Positions 22,566 through 31,220 of a stretch of 37,136 nucleotides of DNA are shown here, in pieces. The position numbers and the translations under genes are program-made. The first letter of the stretch is position 1. Every line of letters starts with the position of its first letter. This DNA is from CAYSCW01 sp964449165 (GTDB taxonomy: Bacteria; Acidobacteriota; Aminicenantia; Aminicenantales; Aminicenantaceae). Below the pieces are notes generated by a model that worked only from the letters and a program-made list of their open reading frames with translations, did no database searches and had not been told where the DNA came from. Location of the stretch: contig CAYVAT010000032.1 in assembly GCA_964449165.1 (NCBI GenBank), positions 1 to 37,136 of the forward strand, read 5' to 3'.

Positions 22566-25064
22566 ATGAATCCAGGAAAAAAATTCAAAACTATTCTCAT
22601 CATTCTGGCCCTTCTTCCCCTGTTTGTGCTTTCCCTCTCTTGGAACCTTCCTCAAGTGCAGCCAGAAAAGGCAGAGACAAAGAAGGGTGAAGCTGCTCCT
22701 GCCTCTCTTGCAGGCTTCAGCGATGAGGGAATCTTTCATGTTTACGTAAACGAAGATCCCATAGTTAAGATTCATTTCACATGGGAAATGAGCGGGAAAT
22801 TCTCAAACACCTCCACCTTGACCATGGCTGGCCAGTCTGTCACCACGGAAGTGGAAATAGAGACAGATAAAGATGGAAGGTGGACAAAAATCATCCAAAA
22901 ATCCCCGCAAGGGCTTATGGAATTTATCCGAAAAGGAAGCACCGTGACCAGGACTTTCAAGGAAAAAACCATGACCATAGAACTCAAGGACGGAGCGGTC
23001 CTTTTTGAAAACTTTTCTCCAGCCCTCTTCAGCCAGTCGGTTAGAGCTTACGACAGGGATAAGGGAGGAAAACAAACGCTTCCTCTCTTCATCATACCAG
23101 GAGCCATGGAGGAAGCCTCGCTCGAATGGAAAGAGGAGGTGGAGCGGAGCATCGGTGGAAAGGACTTGAAATTCCAGAAGTACCTTTACGGGCTTCCTGG
23201 CGTCGATGTCACTTTGTGGGTTGATGAGAAAGGCAAACTGGACTTTGCCGATGTCCCCGCCCAAAAAGCGGCCTATGTGAGGGAAGGGTATGAAATTCTC
23301 CTCCAAAAGCCTGTCACAGATCCCCTCCTCTCCAAGCCGGAACACAAAATCGTGGAAGAGCGCAACGTAGGAATTACTATGCGCGACGGTATCAAGTTAG
23401 CCACCGATATTTATCGACCTCAAGCCGAAGGGAAATTTCCAGTTATCCTGACACGTACTCCGTATAAAAAAGAGATGGCAGAACTCCAGGCTCGCTATTA
23501 CGCCCGACGGGGTTATGTTTTTGCTGTTCAGGACTGCCGGGGACGCTTCTCCTCGCCCGGTACTTGGGAGCCATTTGTGAATGAACCAAAGGATGGATAT
23601 GACTCCATCGAATGGCTGGCTTCCCAGCCCTGGTCGAACGGAAAGGTGGGCATGATCGGAGGATCCTACGTGGGCTGGGTCCAGTGGTGGGCAGCCAGAG
23701 AACACCCCCCTCATCTCGTGACCATCATCCCCAATGTTTCTCCGCCAGATCCTTTCTATAATATCCCCTATGAATACGGTGTTTTCTTTATCCTGGGAGC
23801 GATCTGGTGGGCAGATGTGCTGGAGACCGAAGCAACGGCTGACCTTTCTGGAACGGCAATGAGCAGCATCGGCGAGAAGAAATACTGGAAGCTCCTGACC
23901 TCGCTGCCCGTTATCGAGCTGGATAAGAAAGTTCTGGGAAGAAAGAATCCCTATTGGAGAAAGTGGATCGAGCATCCCACCAACGACGACTACTGGGAAC
24001 AAGCCAACTTCCTCGATTATCTCAAGGAGGTTAGTATTCCTGTCTTCCACCAGTCAGGCTGGTTCGACGGTGACGGTATCGGCTCCAAGCTCAACTACGC
24101 CAGGATGAAATCTTACGGTCATCCTTACCAGAAGCTCATCCTTGGACCCTGGGGTCATACTGATACTGCCATGAGGCGTCTGGGAGATCTTGACTTCGGA
24201 CCTCAAGCCATCGTGGACCTGCAGAGGGACTATCTGCGCTGGTTCGACTACTGGCTGAAGGGAATCGACAACGGGATCATCAAAGAGCCCCTGGTGAGCA
24301 TTTTTGTCATGGGCACCAACAAATGGCTCCATGACCAAGTCTACCCCCTCTCTTACACCCAATTCCAAGAATGGTACCTTCACAGCCTGGGCCAGGCCAA
24401 CACGTCCAAGGGGAACGGCAAGCTCAGTCTCTCTTCTCCGGAAAAAGATTCGCCTCCTGATTCCTATGTTTACGACCCTGGAGACCCGACTCCCAGCCCC
24501 ACATATTATGAGGAAACAGAGGAGGAGGAAAAGAAAGTCAAATCCTTAGAGGAAAAAAAGAAAGAAGCAGAAGAATACCACGAAAAAATCACCCAGAGCC
24601 GCTCCGATATTCTCGTCTATCAGACAGAGCCTCTGGAAAAACCCTTGACTTTCGCTGGCCCAATCTCTGCTAAACTCTACGCATCCAGCTCAGCCAAGGA
24701 TACCGACTGGTTCATGCGCCTGGTCTGGATGACAAAAGAAGGAAAAACATACACTCTGGCTGAAGGAAAAATCCGTGCCCGCTTTCGTGAATCGACGAAG
24801 AAGCCTGTGTTTCTCACGCCCGGCAAGATTTATAAATACACTCTGGACCTCTGGCAAACAGGAATTACCATTCCTGCTGGAGACATCCTGCGCGTGGAGG
24901 TCGCCTCTGCCTCTTTCCCTCTCTTTTCCAGAAACCTAAACACCGGCGGACACAATGAAACGGAGACACAGTTTGTTAAAGCAGAACAAAAAATCTTTCA
25001 CAGCGAAAAATATCCGTCCCACATACTGCTTCCCGTAATCCCTGAGGATAAATTAAAAGATTGA
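22566..25064 (+). CDS. exported CocE/NonD (S15-like) alpha/beta hydrolase with extra N-terminal domain (832 aa)
   Basis: A signal peptide covers about residues 1-30. Residues 50-255 are an added beta-rich domain I do not recognise. The S15/CocE core starts at VGITMRDGIKLATDIYRP. The nucleophile elbow GGSYVGW puts Ser at 367; Asp501 (GWFDGDG) and His531 (GPWGHTD) complete a triad in the usual order. An acidic, coiled-coil-like insert (residues 645-675, EETEEEEKKVKSLEEKKK) separates the core from a jelly-roll PepX-C domain that ends LLPVIPED. Family members cleave X-prolyl peptides, acyl esters or beta-lactam side chains, so the substrate is open. The ATG has AAGGAGG upstream. Confidence 0.88.
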   Translation: MNPGKKFKTILIILALLPLFVLSLSWNLPQVQPEKAETKKGEAAPASLAGFSDEGIFHVYVNEDPIVKIHFTWEMSGKFSNTSTLTMAGQSVTTEVEIETDKDGRWTKIIQKSPQGLMEFIRKGSTVTRTFKEKTMTIELKDGAVLFENFSPALFSQSVRAYDRDKGGKQTLPLFIIPGAMEEASLEWKEEVERSIGGKDLKFQKYLYGLPGVDVTLWVDEKGKLDFADVPAQKAAYVREGYEILLQKPVTDPLLSKPEHKIVEERNVGITMRDGIKLATDIYRPQAEGKFPVILTRTPYKKEMAELQARYYARRGYVFAVQDCRGRFSSPGTWEPFVNEPKDGYDSIEWLASQPWSNGKVGMIGGSYVGWVQWWAAREHPPHLVTIIPNVSPPDPFYNIPYEYGVFFILGAIWWADVLETEATADLSGTAMSSIGEKKYWKLLTSLPVIELDKKVLGRKNPYWRKWIEHPTNDDYWEQANFLDYLKEVSIPVFHQSGWFDGDGIGSKLNYARMKSYGHPYQKLILGPWGHTDTAMRRLGDLDFGPQAIVDLQRDYLRWFDYWLKGIDNGIIKEPLVSIFVMGTNKWLHDQVYPLSYTQFQEWYLHSLGQANTSKGNGKLSLSSPEKDSPPDSYVYDPGDPTPSPTYYEETEEEEKKVKSLEEKKKEAEEYHEKITQSRSDILVYQTEPLEKPLTFAGPISAKLYASSSAKDTDWFMRLVWMTKEGKTYTLAEGKIRARFRESTKKPVFLTPGKIYKYTLDLWQTGITIPAGDILRVEVASASFPLFSRNLNTGGHNETETQFVKAEQKIFHSEKYPSHILLPVIPEDKLKD

Positions 25065-25157
25065 TATAGCTTCCGATTTCTTGTAGTCTGTATTCCTTCG
25101 GATCCTGAAGACGAGAAACATCTTCCCGCCAAGAGCGCAGAAGCCTAGCAGTCAAAG

Positions 25158-26498
25158 ATGAAGAGAATCAGTATCAGGATTTTAAACAAAAAAAAGGAAA
25201 GCAACCGTCTGTTTCTTATCTTTTTCATCTTCTTCCTCTTTTTACTTTTCCTCTTTCTCAGTTTTATCCGGAAAAAAGAGACTCCTCAGGAGGAAAAAAC
25301 GGAGAAGACTGAAGTCAGCAATCCTGGCTCTCCTCTTCCCCCACCTTTGAGAGAAGACAGAATCATGGTAAAAACAGGCATGACACTCACCGATATTCTG
25401 AGCCCCTACAATTTTTCTCCTCTCGAGATCCACAAACTGAGAGAAGATGTTAAGCCTATCTATGATTTGGCCAAGATAAAGGCAGGCCATAAACTCAGAG
25501 TTTTTTCCGATCCCGGTGAAAACGTGGTTTCGCTTGAATACGACATGGATGGAGACTGCTACATTTGCGTTCAAAAAACAGATGGAGGGTACCAGGCAGA
25601 GATGAGAAAAATCCCCTATGAGATTCTAGTCAGGATGATCTGGGGAGATATCAAGGACAACCTTATTTCTGCTGTGGCCAGGCAAGATGAGAAAGATTTT
25701 CTGGCTCTTTCTTTGGCAGAAATATTTGCCTGGGATATTGATTTCTACACAGATCTCCGGGAAGGAGACACATTCAAAATCATCTTCGAAAAAAGATACC
25801 TGGGGCAAAAACTGGTCGGTTACGGAAACATCCTGGTAGCAGAGTTTACCAATCAAGGGAAGACCTTTCAGGCATTCCGCTACACCTACCCGGATGATGG
25901 GGATTCGGATTACTTCGATCTGGAAGGAAATTCGCTGCGAAAGGAATTTCTGAAATCTCCGATTAAATTTGCCCGCATCACCTCCCGCTTCAGCCTGCGC
26001 AGGCTTCATCCTATCCGCAAGGTTTACCGCCCCCATTACGGTGTCGATTATGCGGCTCGAGTAGGAACTCCGGTTCAGGCAACAGCCGCCGGTACGGTGA
26101 CATATGTAGGATGGAACGGCGCATCAGGCCGGATGATTCGAATCCGACATAAGAATGCCTATGAAACCATGTACCTTCATCTGAGAAAATATGCCAAGGG
26201 GATAAGGAAAGGGGCCAAGGTCGAGGGAGGACAGGTGATAGGCTATGTGGGCTCATCAGGAGAATCAACGGGTCCCCATCTGGACTACAGGATTAAACTC
26301 AGAGGAAGCTACATCAATCCTCTTGGCTGGCGATTTAAACCGGTAAAGCCTTTGAGAGAGGAATTTTCAGAAGATTTCAAGAAGAAGGCGAAAGCTTATT
26401 GCTCTTTTCTCGACGCTCCCCTGGTTCTTTTTTCAAAATGCTCTTCTTATCCTTTGTTTCTTTCAGATTACTTTTTTGTGCCTCTGCTCCCGGAATGA
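25158..26498 (+). CDS. M23 family metallopeptidase, membrane-anchored, with altered zinc ligand (446 aa)
   Basis: A single N-terminal helix (about residues 20-38) anchors the protein. A segment resembling the OapA/LysM-like module (MVKTGMTLTDILSPYNFSP) precedes a middle domain and the M23 domain from about residue 275. The first zinc pair is His293 and Asp297 (HYGVD) and the catalytic His341 is in YLHLR. The final motif reads GPHLDYRI, so the usual HxH is HxD with Asp376 at the third zinc position. Peptidoglycan endopeptidase activity is expected for the family, but the altered ligand leaves it open. The last 30 residues are hydrophobic and overlap the convergent gene by 31 bases. The ribosome binding site is weak. 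Confidence 0.85.
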   Translation: MKRISIRILNKKKESNRLFLIFFIFFLFLLFLFLSFIRKKETPQEEKTEKTEVSNPGSPLPPPLREDRIMVKTGMTLTDILSPYNFSPLEIHKLREDVKPIYDLAKIKAGHKLRVFSDPGENVVSLEYDMDGDCYICVQKTDGGYQAEMRKIPYEILVRMIWGDIKDNLISAVARQDEKDFLALSLAEIFAWDIDFYTDLREGDTFKIIFEKRYLGQKLVGYGNILVAEFTNQGKTFQAFRYTYPDDGDSDYFDLEGNSLRKEFLKSPIKFARITSRFSLRRLHPIRKVYRPHYGVDYAARVGTPVQATAAGTVTYVGWNGASGRMIRIRHKNAYETMYLHLRKYAKGIRKGAKVEGGQVIGYVGSSGESTGPHLDYRIKLRGSYINPLGWRFKPVKPLREEFSEDFKKKAKAYCSFLDAPLVLFSKCSSYPLFLSDYFFVPLLPE

Positions 26499-28495
26499 CC
26501 GCCTGAGCGGGAATGGCCAGCGGAGTTTCCGCGTGAGCGGCTTGAGCTTCCCGAAGAAGATCCTGAGCTGGTAGTGCCGCCAGTCCCTGAAAAATAAAAG
26601 CCACCTACTGAGGATTTTCCGAATCTGGAGACAATCACATTCCTGGAGGTTATGCCCAGTTCAGGACATTGCACTTCGTTATCTCTACTCGAGTAGGTGA
26701 TCCCTACTCCCATCCTCCGGGCTACCCTCACATCAGGGTTCCAGTCTCTTATGCGCATTGAACGACGAATATCCATTAACTTGGGTGAAACAACATCTGT
26801 CTTATGGCCTTGTTCAGACTTTATCTGAAAGGGGGCAAATTTTTCTGTCCGATCATCAGTCCATACTCTATCCACAAAGCCAGGCGTTTCCATCCTCTGG
26901 GAGATGCTTAGCTGCGTCCTCTGGGAAGAAGGTATCACATACGCCTCTAATTCAGATATTTCTCTGTTTTGCCTGAAAGTCAAGGCAGCTCTCGAGTAAG
27001 GGTTCGCAGGTAAATTATCAGGGAACACCTGCTCTTCGAAAGACGGCGACTTCAAATGTTTCGCAAAGTCACTCAGCTTCACATTTTTCTCTTGGATTTT
27101 CGCTGCATTCAAATCTCCCTTCTTGACAGCAATCAACTGTTGCGGAAGATTCTCCAGGGCAGATATCACTCTTTCGTCTTCCCTCTGCAAAGCCTTAACC
27201 ATATTCTTGTAGGTTTTCTCCAAGTTCTTTGGCAGAGAGTAGTGTGAAGGAGACTTTTTCTTCAACTGATCTTTTGTAATCCAATGGCGAACATAATTCG
27301 GCAACCCCTCCTCCCGATCATACAAATACCGTCTCCAACGGTAGTGTCCGAAATAATAATAGTAAGAGGAGAAAGGAGAATCATAATAGGAAAGAGGATA
27401 ACACCAATCCATCACCGACCATGGACGCCATGTGTAATATCCCATCATCCAGCTCCAGGATACCCAGGCAGGAGCAAAAGACAAAGCCGGAATCCAGACC
27501 CAGCCATATTTTTGGTCCCAAGTCCAGAGGCCCAGGTGATAAGGAACCCATCCCCACCTTTCCTCCGGAACCCAGAAAAGCTGGCCATTGACCTCTCTCC
27601 ATTGTCCATAGAAGTAGGGCCTCCATGAAGGGCCCCAGGGATAATAATCGTTATAGCTGGGACGCCAGACAAAGCCGTAGAGGCTGTTCCACATCCATTC
27701 TCCGTATCTGTTCGAGTATTTTTGAGCAAAGCCAATAATGGCGTTAGGAAATTTCTCGATAGGTGCTGGGATGAAACTCTTCCCCTGGTGAAGTTTTTGA
27801 AAATTGGCATTCATCTCAACATTCCAGAGCTCGAATGCGGTATCAGGTTTATACCTGGCAAAAATGAGCTTGTGGTCTTGGGAGACAATCGCATTCTGTC
27901 GTTTCTTGATTTTCTCTTTTTTCAGGTGGTCCTCATCCGCTCCGTACAGGAGATAAGCCTTTCCCAGCTTAACCTTGACAACAGTGTCGCCATCCGCGCT
28001 CGCCTCCACTGTGGCGACCGTTCTATGCTTCATCTTCACAGCGGCGTTAACTGTTAACACCTGAAAAGCCTCTCGAGAATTATAGTTTTTGTACATGATA
28101 TAGATCTGGCCCTTATTGAGAACAAGATTAGTCAGCTTATCACGCGAGCTTAGACTCTGAGCTAAGATGGTCTCAATTTTTAATTCTGTGTCGTAGTCAA
28201 GCCTGATGATTGTTCCGGTGTCAAACTGAATTTCACATCTCCTGGCCTCTGTTGTTTTGATGGTGTCACCTGCGGTTAAAGGAAAATTCAAAACTGCGAT
28301 ACTAGGCAATCTCTCCCCATCTCTCAGAACCACCGGATCCATCCCATCATACTTCACGTCGGTCCAGCTTATATGTCCGAAATAAATATCTTCTTCTGGA
28401 GATCCGACATATTCATACTGCTTATCTGCTAGAAGGAAAGACGGAAAAAGAAAAAGAGAAAAAAATACTAACAGGCTTATTTTTTTCTTGTTCAT
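26468..28495 (-). CDS. exported FecR-domain and DUF6600 protein, aromatic-rich (675 aa)
   Basis: ATG 28495 has AAGGAGGGG upstream; in-frame starts further up lack this. A signal peptide ends near LLAD. Residues 50-230 resemble a FecR domain (LTAGDTIKTTEARRCEIQF, then IRLDYDTELKIE and GQIYIM). The centre, about 270-400, is packed with Trp, Tyr and Gly in DUF6600-type repeats (YGFVWRPSYNDYYPWGPSW, RWGWVPYHLGLWTW, YGWVWIPALSF). The C-terminal 35 residues are Gly, Ser and Arg with no order. The protein is probably periplasmic or surface-located and structural. Function is not established. It is convergent with the M23 gene and overlaps its 3' end. Confidence 0.8.
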   Translation of the reverse strand: MNKKKISLLVFFSLFLFPSFLLADKQYEYVGSPEEDIYFGHISWTDVKYDGMDPVVLRDGERLPSIAVLNFPLTAGDTIKTTEARRCEIQFDTGTIIRLDYDTELKIETILAQSLSSRDKLTNLVLNKGQIYIMYKNYNSREAFQVLTVNAAVKMKHRTVATVEASADGDTVVKVKLGKAYLLYGADEDHLKKEKIKKRQNAIVSQDHKLIFARYKPDTAFELWNVEMNANFQKLHQGKSFIPAPIEKFPNAIIGFAQKYSNRYGEWMWNSLYGFVWRPSYNDYYPWGPSWRPYFYGQWREVNGQLFWVPEERWGWVPYHLGLWTWDQKYGWVWIPALSFAPAWVSWSWMMGYYTWRPWSVMDWCYPLSYYDSPFSSYYYYFGHYRWRRYLYDREEGLPNYVRHWITKDQLKKKSPSHYSLPKNLEKTYKNMVKALQREDERVISALENLPQQLIAVKKGDLNAAKIQEKNVKLSDFAKHLKSPSFEEQVFPDNLPANPYSRAALTFRQNREISELEAYVIPSSQRTQLSISQRMETPGFVDRVWTDDRTEKFAPFQIKSEQGHKTDVVSPKLMDIRRSMRIRDWNPDVRVARRMGVGITYSSRDNEVQCPELGITSRNVIVSRFGKSSVGGFYFSGTGGTTSSGSSSGSSSRSRGNSAGHSRSGGHSGSRGTKK

Positions 28496-28728
28496 GAACC
28501 CCTCCTTTTTATTCATATATCCACCGACATAATAGGCAAATTTCATGCCAAATATTTTCAGGTCATCTCATCCTTTTATCGATATATATTGTCCTCTGTT
28601 GTCGGCAGGTGTAGCCTATTCTGGACGCTCTTGCTCGGCCCTTATTCTATGAACAAACATGACCGCTCTCTCGTAAGCATCTTCAAATTTTCAACAGTCA
28701 GGTAAGCTGATGAGGAAGGCATCCGGGG

Positions 28729-28823
28729 GCGAGCGCGCACTCTGGATCCTGACCCCAGAGGACGAAGCCCATAGTGGCGGGTGGGAGGGTCTTGGCGAGG
28801 ATGGACTGGAACCGCCGTTTTTA
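28729..28823. other. G+C-rich island with hairpin in an otherwise AT-rich intergenic region
   Basis: The gene-free stretch 28496-28938 contains one block that is visibly much richer in G and C than its surroundings. It includes a perfect 6-bp hairpin, CTCTGG (28740-28745) with CCAGAG (28755-28760). Frames are open on both strands here, as expected of G+C-rich sequence, and none matches a family I know. It may be a structured RNA, a gene relic or imported DNA. The rest of the stretch shows only the promoter at 28870. Confidence 0.3.
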
Positions 28824-28869
28824 TTAGCTACAACGGAAATGGAGATACTTTCATCTCTCCAAGATATAT

Positions 28870-28899
28870 TTGACAACAGAGGAATAAAAACATTAGAAT
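28870..28899 (+). promoter_or_regulatory. promoter of the FBP aldolase/phosphatase gene
   Basis: TTGACA (28870-28875), an 18-base spacer and TAGAAT (28894-28899), a five-of-six -10 box, lie about 40 bases before the ATG at 28939. A GGGAGG ribosome binding site follows. No operator is evident. Confidence 0.5.
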
Positions 28900-28938
28900 G
28901 ACAGCTTCTAATAAATACAAAATTCCAGGGAGGTTATC

Positions 28939-30039
28939 ATGAAAATAACCCTTAGTGTCCTAAAAGCAGATATAGGCAGTATCGGTGGACACATCACTCC
29001 AAGCCAGGCTCTTGTCGATGAAGTCAGAAATTTCGTAAAAGACAACGGCAAAGACTTAATCATCGACTTCTACATCGGCTATACGGGCGATGATATTGCC
29101 ATTCTCTGCACACATGAAAGAGGTGTGTCAGATGAAAAAATCCACAAGTTAGCCTGGGATGCATTCATATCCGGAACAGCTGTTGCCAAAAAGCAGGGAC
29201 TCTACGGTGCCGGTCAGGACTTGTTAAAGGATGCCTTCAGCGGAAACATCAAGGGAATGGGACCTGCCGTGGCAGAGATTGAATTTGAGGAAAGGCCGAA
29301 TGAACCATTCGTCTTTTTCGCCGCCGATAAAACCGATCCAGGGGCCTACAATCTTCCCTTTTATCTTGCATTTGCAGATCCTATGTATTGTGCCGGACTC
29401 ATCCTGAGCCCAAAGATGAGCGATGGGTTCAAATTCACCATCATCGATGTGGAACACACGGAAAAAGACAGGGTTGTCGAACTCAATTCTCCCGAAGAAC
29501 TGTACGACATCGCCGCTTTACTCCGAGACAATGAAAGATACGTCATCGAGAGCATCCACAGCCGGGCCACAGGCAACCAGTCTGTGTCTGTTTCCACCAC
29601 ACGTCTGCATAATATTGCCGGAAAATACACAGGAAAGGATGATCCAGTGGCTTTGGTGCGAGTTCAGGGTGAATTCCCCGCCACAGGCGAAGTGCTTTCT
29701 CCGTTTCAAATCGGCCATTTTGTGGCAGGCTTCATGAGAGGAAGTCATAATGGACCTTTAATGCCTTGCAAATTGAACACAACCATCTCTTTCTTCGACG
29801 GCCCGCCGGTTGTTACCGCATCTGCCTTCTGCGTAAAGGAGGGAAAACTCACCGAGCCAGCTGATGCCTTCGATCATCCCTTTTGGGATTATGTGAGGGG
29901 TAAGGTATCGGAAAAAGCCACCGCCATCAGGCGACAGGGATTTTCTGGAGCCGCTATGCTTCCCTTCAGCGAATTGGAATACGGAGGAATTGTAGAAAAA
30001 CTGGAGAAGCTGGACAAAAAATTCAAGCTTAGAGATTGA
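28939..30039 (+). CDS. fbp: bifunctional fructose-1,6-bisphosphate aldolase/phosphatase (366 aa)
   Basis: This is the archaeal-type (class V) enzyme that joins glyceraldehyde-3-phosphate and dihydroxyacetone phosphate and then removes the C1 phosphate, a one-way gluconeogenic step. The start TLSVLKADIGSIGGH, the metal-binding YTGDDIAIL, FFAADKTDPGAYNLPFYLAF and YGAGQDLLKDAF are characteristic. KYTGKDD places Tyr230 and Lys233, which correspond within one position to the aldolase Tyr and Schiff-base Lys of the Thermoproteus enzyme. The length is usual for the family. The enzyme is known mostly from archaea and deep-branching, often thermophilic or anaerobic, bacteria. It has its own promoter and a GGGAGG site. 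The Nudix gene follows after 69 bases. Confidence 0.95.
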   Translation: MKITLSVLKADIGSIGGHITPSQALVDEVRNFVKDNGKDLIIDFYIGYTGDDIAILCTHERGVSDEKIHKLAWDAFISGTAVAKKQGLYGAGQDLLKDAFSGNIKGMGPAVAEIEFEERPNEPFVFFAADKTDPGAYNLPFYLAFADPMYCAGLILSPKMSDGFKFTIIDVEHTEKDRVVELNSPEELYDIAALLRDNERYVIESIHSRATGNQSVSVSTTRLHNIAGKYTGKDDPVALVRVQGEFPATGEVLSPFQIGHFVAGFMRGSHNGPLMPCKLNTTISFFDGPPVVTASAFCVKEGKLTEPADAFDHPFWDYVRGKVSEKATAIRRQGFSGAAMLPFSELEYGGIVEKLEKLDKKFKLRD

Positions 30040-30108
30040 TAAAAGACAGGCTTGTTATTCCATCGAGAAGGAATCAAGCGCTTTTGGAGCACATCCTCGG
30101 GAAAAGCG

Positions 30109-30537
30109 ATGGAAAAATATAAAAACCCTGTTCCCACAGTCGATATCATCATCGAAATGAAAAGAGAGGACGGAAGAGAGGGAATTATTCTGATTAAAAG
30201 GAAAAATCCTCCCCCCGGTTGGGCACTCCCCGGGGGGTTTGTCGACTATGGAGAATCCTTGGAGCATGCGGCAGTCCGGGAAGCCCGAGAAGAGACTTCT
30301 CTGGATGTCCAGCTCATCCGACAGCTCCACACCTATTCTGACCCTGACCGAGACCCACGCCAGCATACCATTTCAACAGTCTACATCGCCGAGGCCTCCG
30401 GAAATCCCAGAGCCAGGGATGACGCACAAGAAATAAGAGTGCTTACTGAAGAAGAAATAGATTTTCCCCTGGCTTTTGACCATGAGCAAATCTTAAATGA
30501 CTATTTTGCTTACAAAAAAACAAGAGACGATATTTGA
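30109..30537 (+). CDS. Nudix hydrolase, ADP-ribose pyrophosphatase-like (142 aa)
   Basis: The Nudix box is complete: GGFVDYGES, then AAVREAREETSLDV, with the RExxEE metal-binding core. It is preceded by the substrate strand IILIKRKNPPPGWALP. The later HTISTVYIAEA fits the ADP-ribose pyrophosphatase-like group. Such enzymes hydrolyse nucleoside diphosphates linked to another moiety; the exact substrate cannot be read. I chose ATG 30109 because the in-frame TTG at 30052 would add 19 residues unlike the family; the ribosome binding site (GGGAAA) is weak. It lies between fbp and the ferritin-like gene, all on the plus strand. Confidence 0.88.
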   Translation: MEKYKNPVPTVDIIIEMKREDGREGIILIKRKNPPPGWALPGGFVDYGESLEHAAVREAREETSLDVQLIRQLHTYSDPDRDPRQHTISTVYIAEASGNPRARDDAQEIRVLTEEEIDFPLAFDHEQILNDYFAYKKTRDDI

Positions 30538-30573
30538 TTAAATAAAAAATAATCCCAAAAAAGGAGGAAAAAA

Positions 30574-30876
30574 ATGGGCGGAGGACCTTATCACGAACCT
30601 TACGATAAACTTTCCAAGAAAACCCTCGAACTGGCCCGGGCCTTTAACTCACTCATAGAAGAGCTGGAAGCCATTAACTGGTACCAGCAGCGGGTGGATG
30701 CCACAACAGACGATGAGTTAAAAGAAATACTGGCTCACAACCGTGACGAAGAAAAAGAACATGCATCCATGATTCTGGAATGGATAAGACGAAACGATGA
30801 GCCTTTCGCTGAAGAATTAAAGACATATCTCTTCCAAGAAGGAAAGATCACAGAAATCGAAGAAAAAGAAAAATAA
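30574..30876 (+). CDS. encapsulated-ferritin (EncFtn)-type ferroxidase-like protein lacking a cargo tail (100 aa)
   Basis: The two-helix EncFtn core is clear: IEELEAINWYQQRVDA, then LAHNRDEEKEHASMIL and EWIRRNDEPFAEELKTYLF. Glu30, Glu60 and His63 align with the ferroxidase ligands of the Rhodospirillum rubrum EncFtn, and the Trp-Tyr pair (36-37) is kept. EncFtn assembles as a ring of dimers that oxidises iron inside an encapsulin shell. Here the protein ends EIEEKEK, without the flexible linker and hydrophobic peptide that load EncFtn into encapsulin, and no encapsulin gene lies in the window. AAGGAGG gives a very good start. Neighbours are a Nudix hydrolase and a DUF2007 protein. Confidence 0.88.
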   Translation: MGGGPYHEPYDKLSKKTLELARAFNSLIEELEAINWYQQRVDATTDDELKEILAHNRDEEKEHASMILEWIRRNDEPFAEELKTYLFQEGKITEIEEKEK

Positions 30877-30977
30877 GAAAACAGAGAGGACTTCTCCTCA
30901 AGAGATACTCCTTCTTATCGGGTTTACTGCTTAAACAAAAAGAAAGAGTGTCCCTTTAGAAATATACCCAAAAAACT

Positions 30978-31220
30978 ATGGAGAAGAAAAAGGATAAGCG
31001 CGATATCCAACTAAAAGAAGTCTGTAAAGTCTGGGGACCGGCAGAAGCCGAAGTGATTAGAAGTTTTCTTAAAAGCCATGACATTCCCTGTATTTTCAGA
31101 GGACAAGTCGTCCAATCCGTTCATCCCTTTTCTGCTGACGGCCTTGGAGAGATAAAAATTCTTGTGCAAGAAAAGCACTTCGCTTTAGCCAAAAAACTTC
31201 TTCATCAAAAGACCAAATGA
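30978..31220 (+). CDS. DUF2007 family protein (80 aa)
   Basis: The small ferredoxin-like fold pattern of DUF2007 is visible: VCKVWGPAEAEVIRSFLKSH, DIPCIFRG, and GEIKILVQEKHFALAKKLL. Family members are annotated as putative signal-transducing or regulatory proteins, sometimes as domains of larger proteins; no activity is proven. The N-terminus is lysine-rich. There is no strong ribosome binding site. It follows the ferritin-like gene by 101 bases, where a 5-bp hairpin without a T tract occurs. Confidence 0.8.
   Translation: MEKKKDKRDIQLKEVCKVWGPAEAEVIRSFLKSHDIPCIFRGQVVQSVHPFSADGLGEIKILVQEKHFALAKKLLHQKTK

Noticed and set aside
26377..26604. Minus-strand 75-codon ORF overlapping the M23 and DUF6600 gene ends
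   Set aside because: Its charged tail is the antisense of the M23 frame and it has no ribosome binding site; the two longer genes explain the sequence.
28710..28901. Plus-strand 63-codon ORF (and a minus-strand counterpart) before fbp
   Set aside because: Both frames are open because of the local G+C richness, have no ribosome binding site and match nothing known; the fbp promoter lies inside.
30890..30903. GAGGA/TCCTC hairpin after the ferritin-like gene as a terminator
   Set aside because: The stem is only five base pairs and no T run follows.
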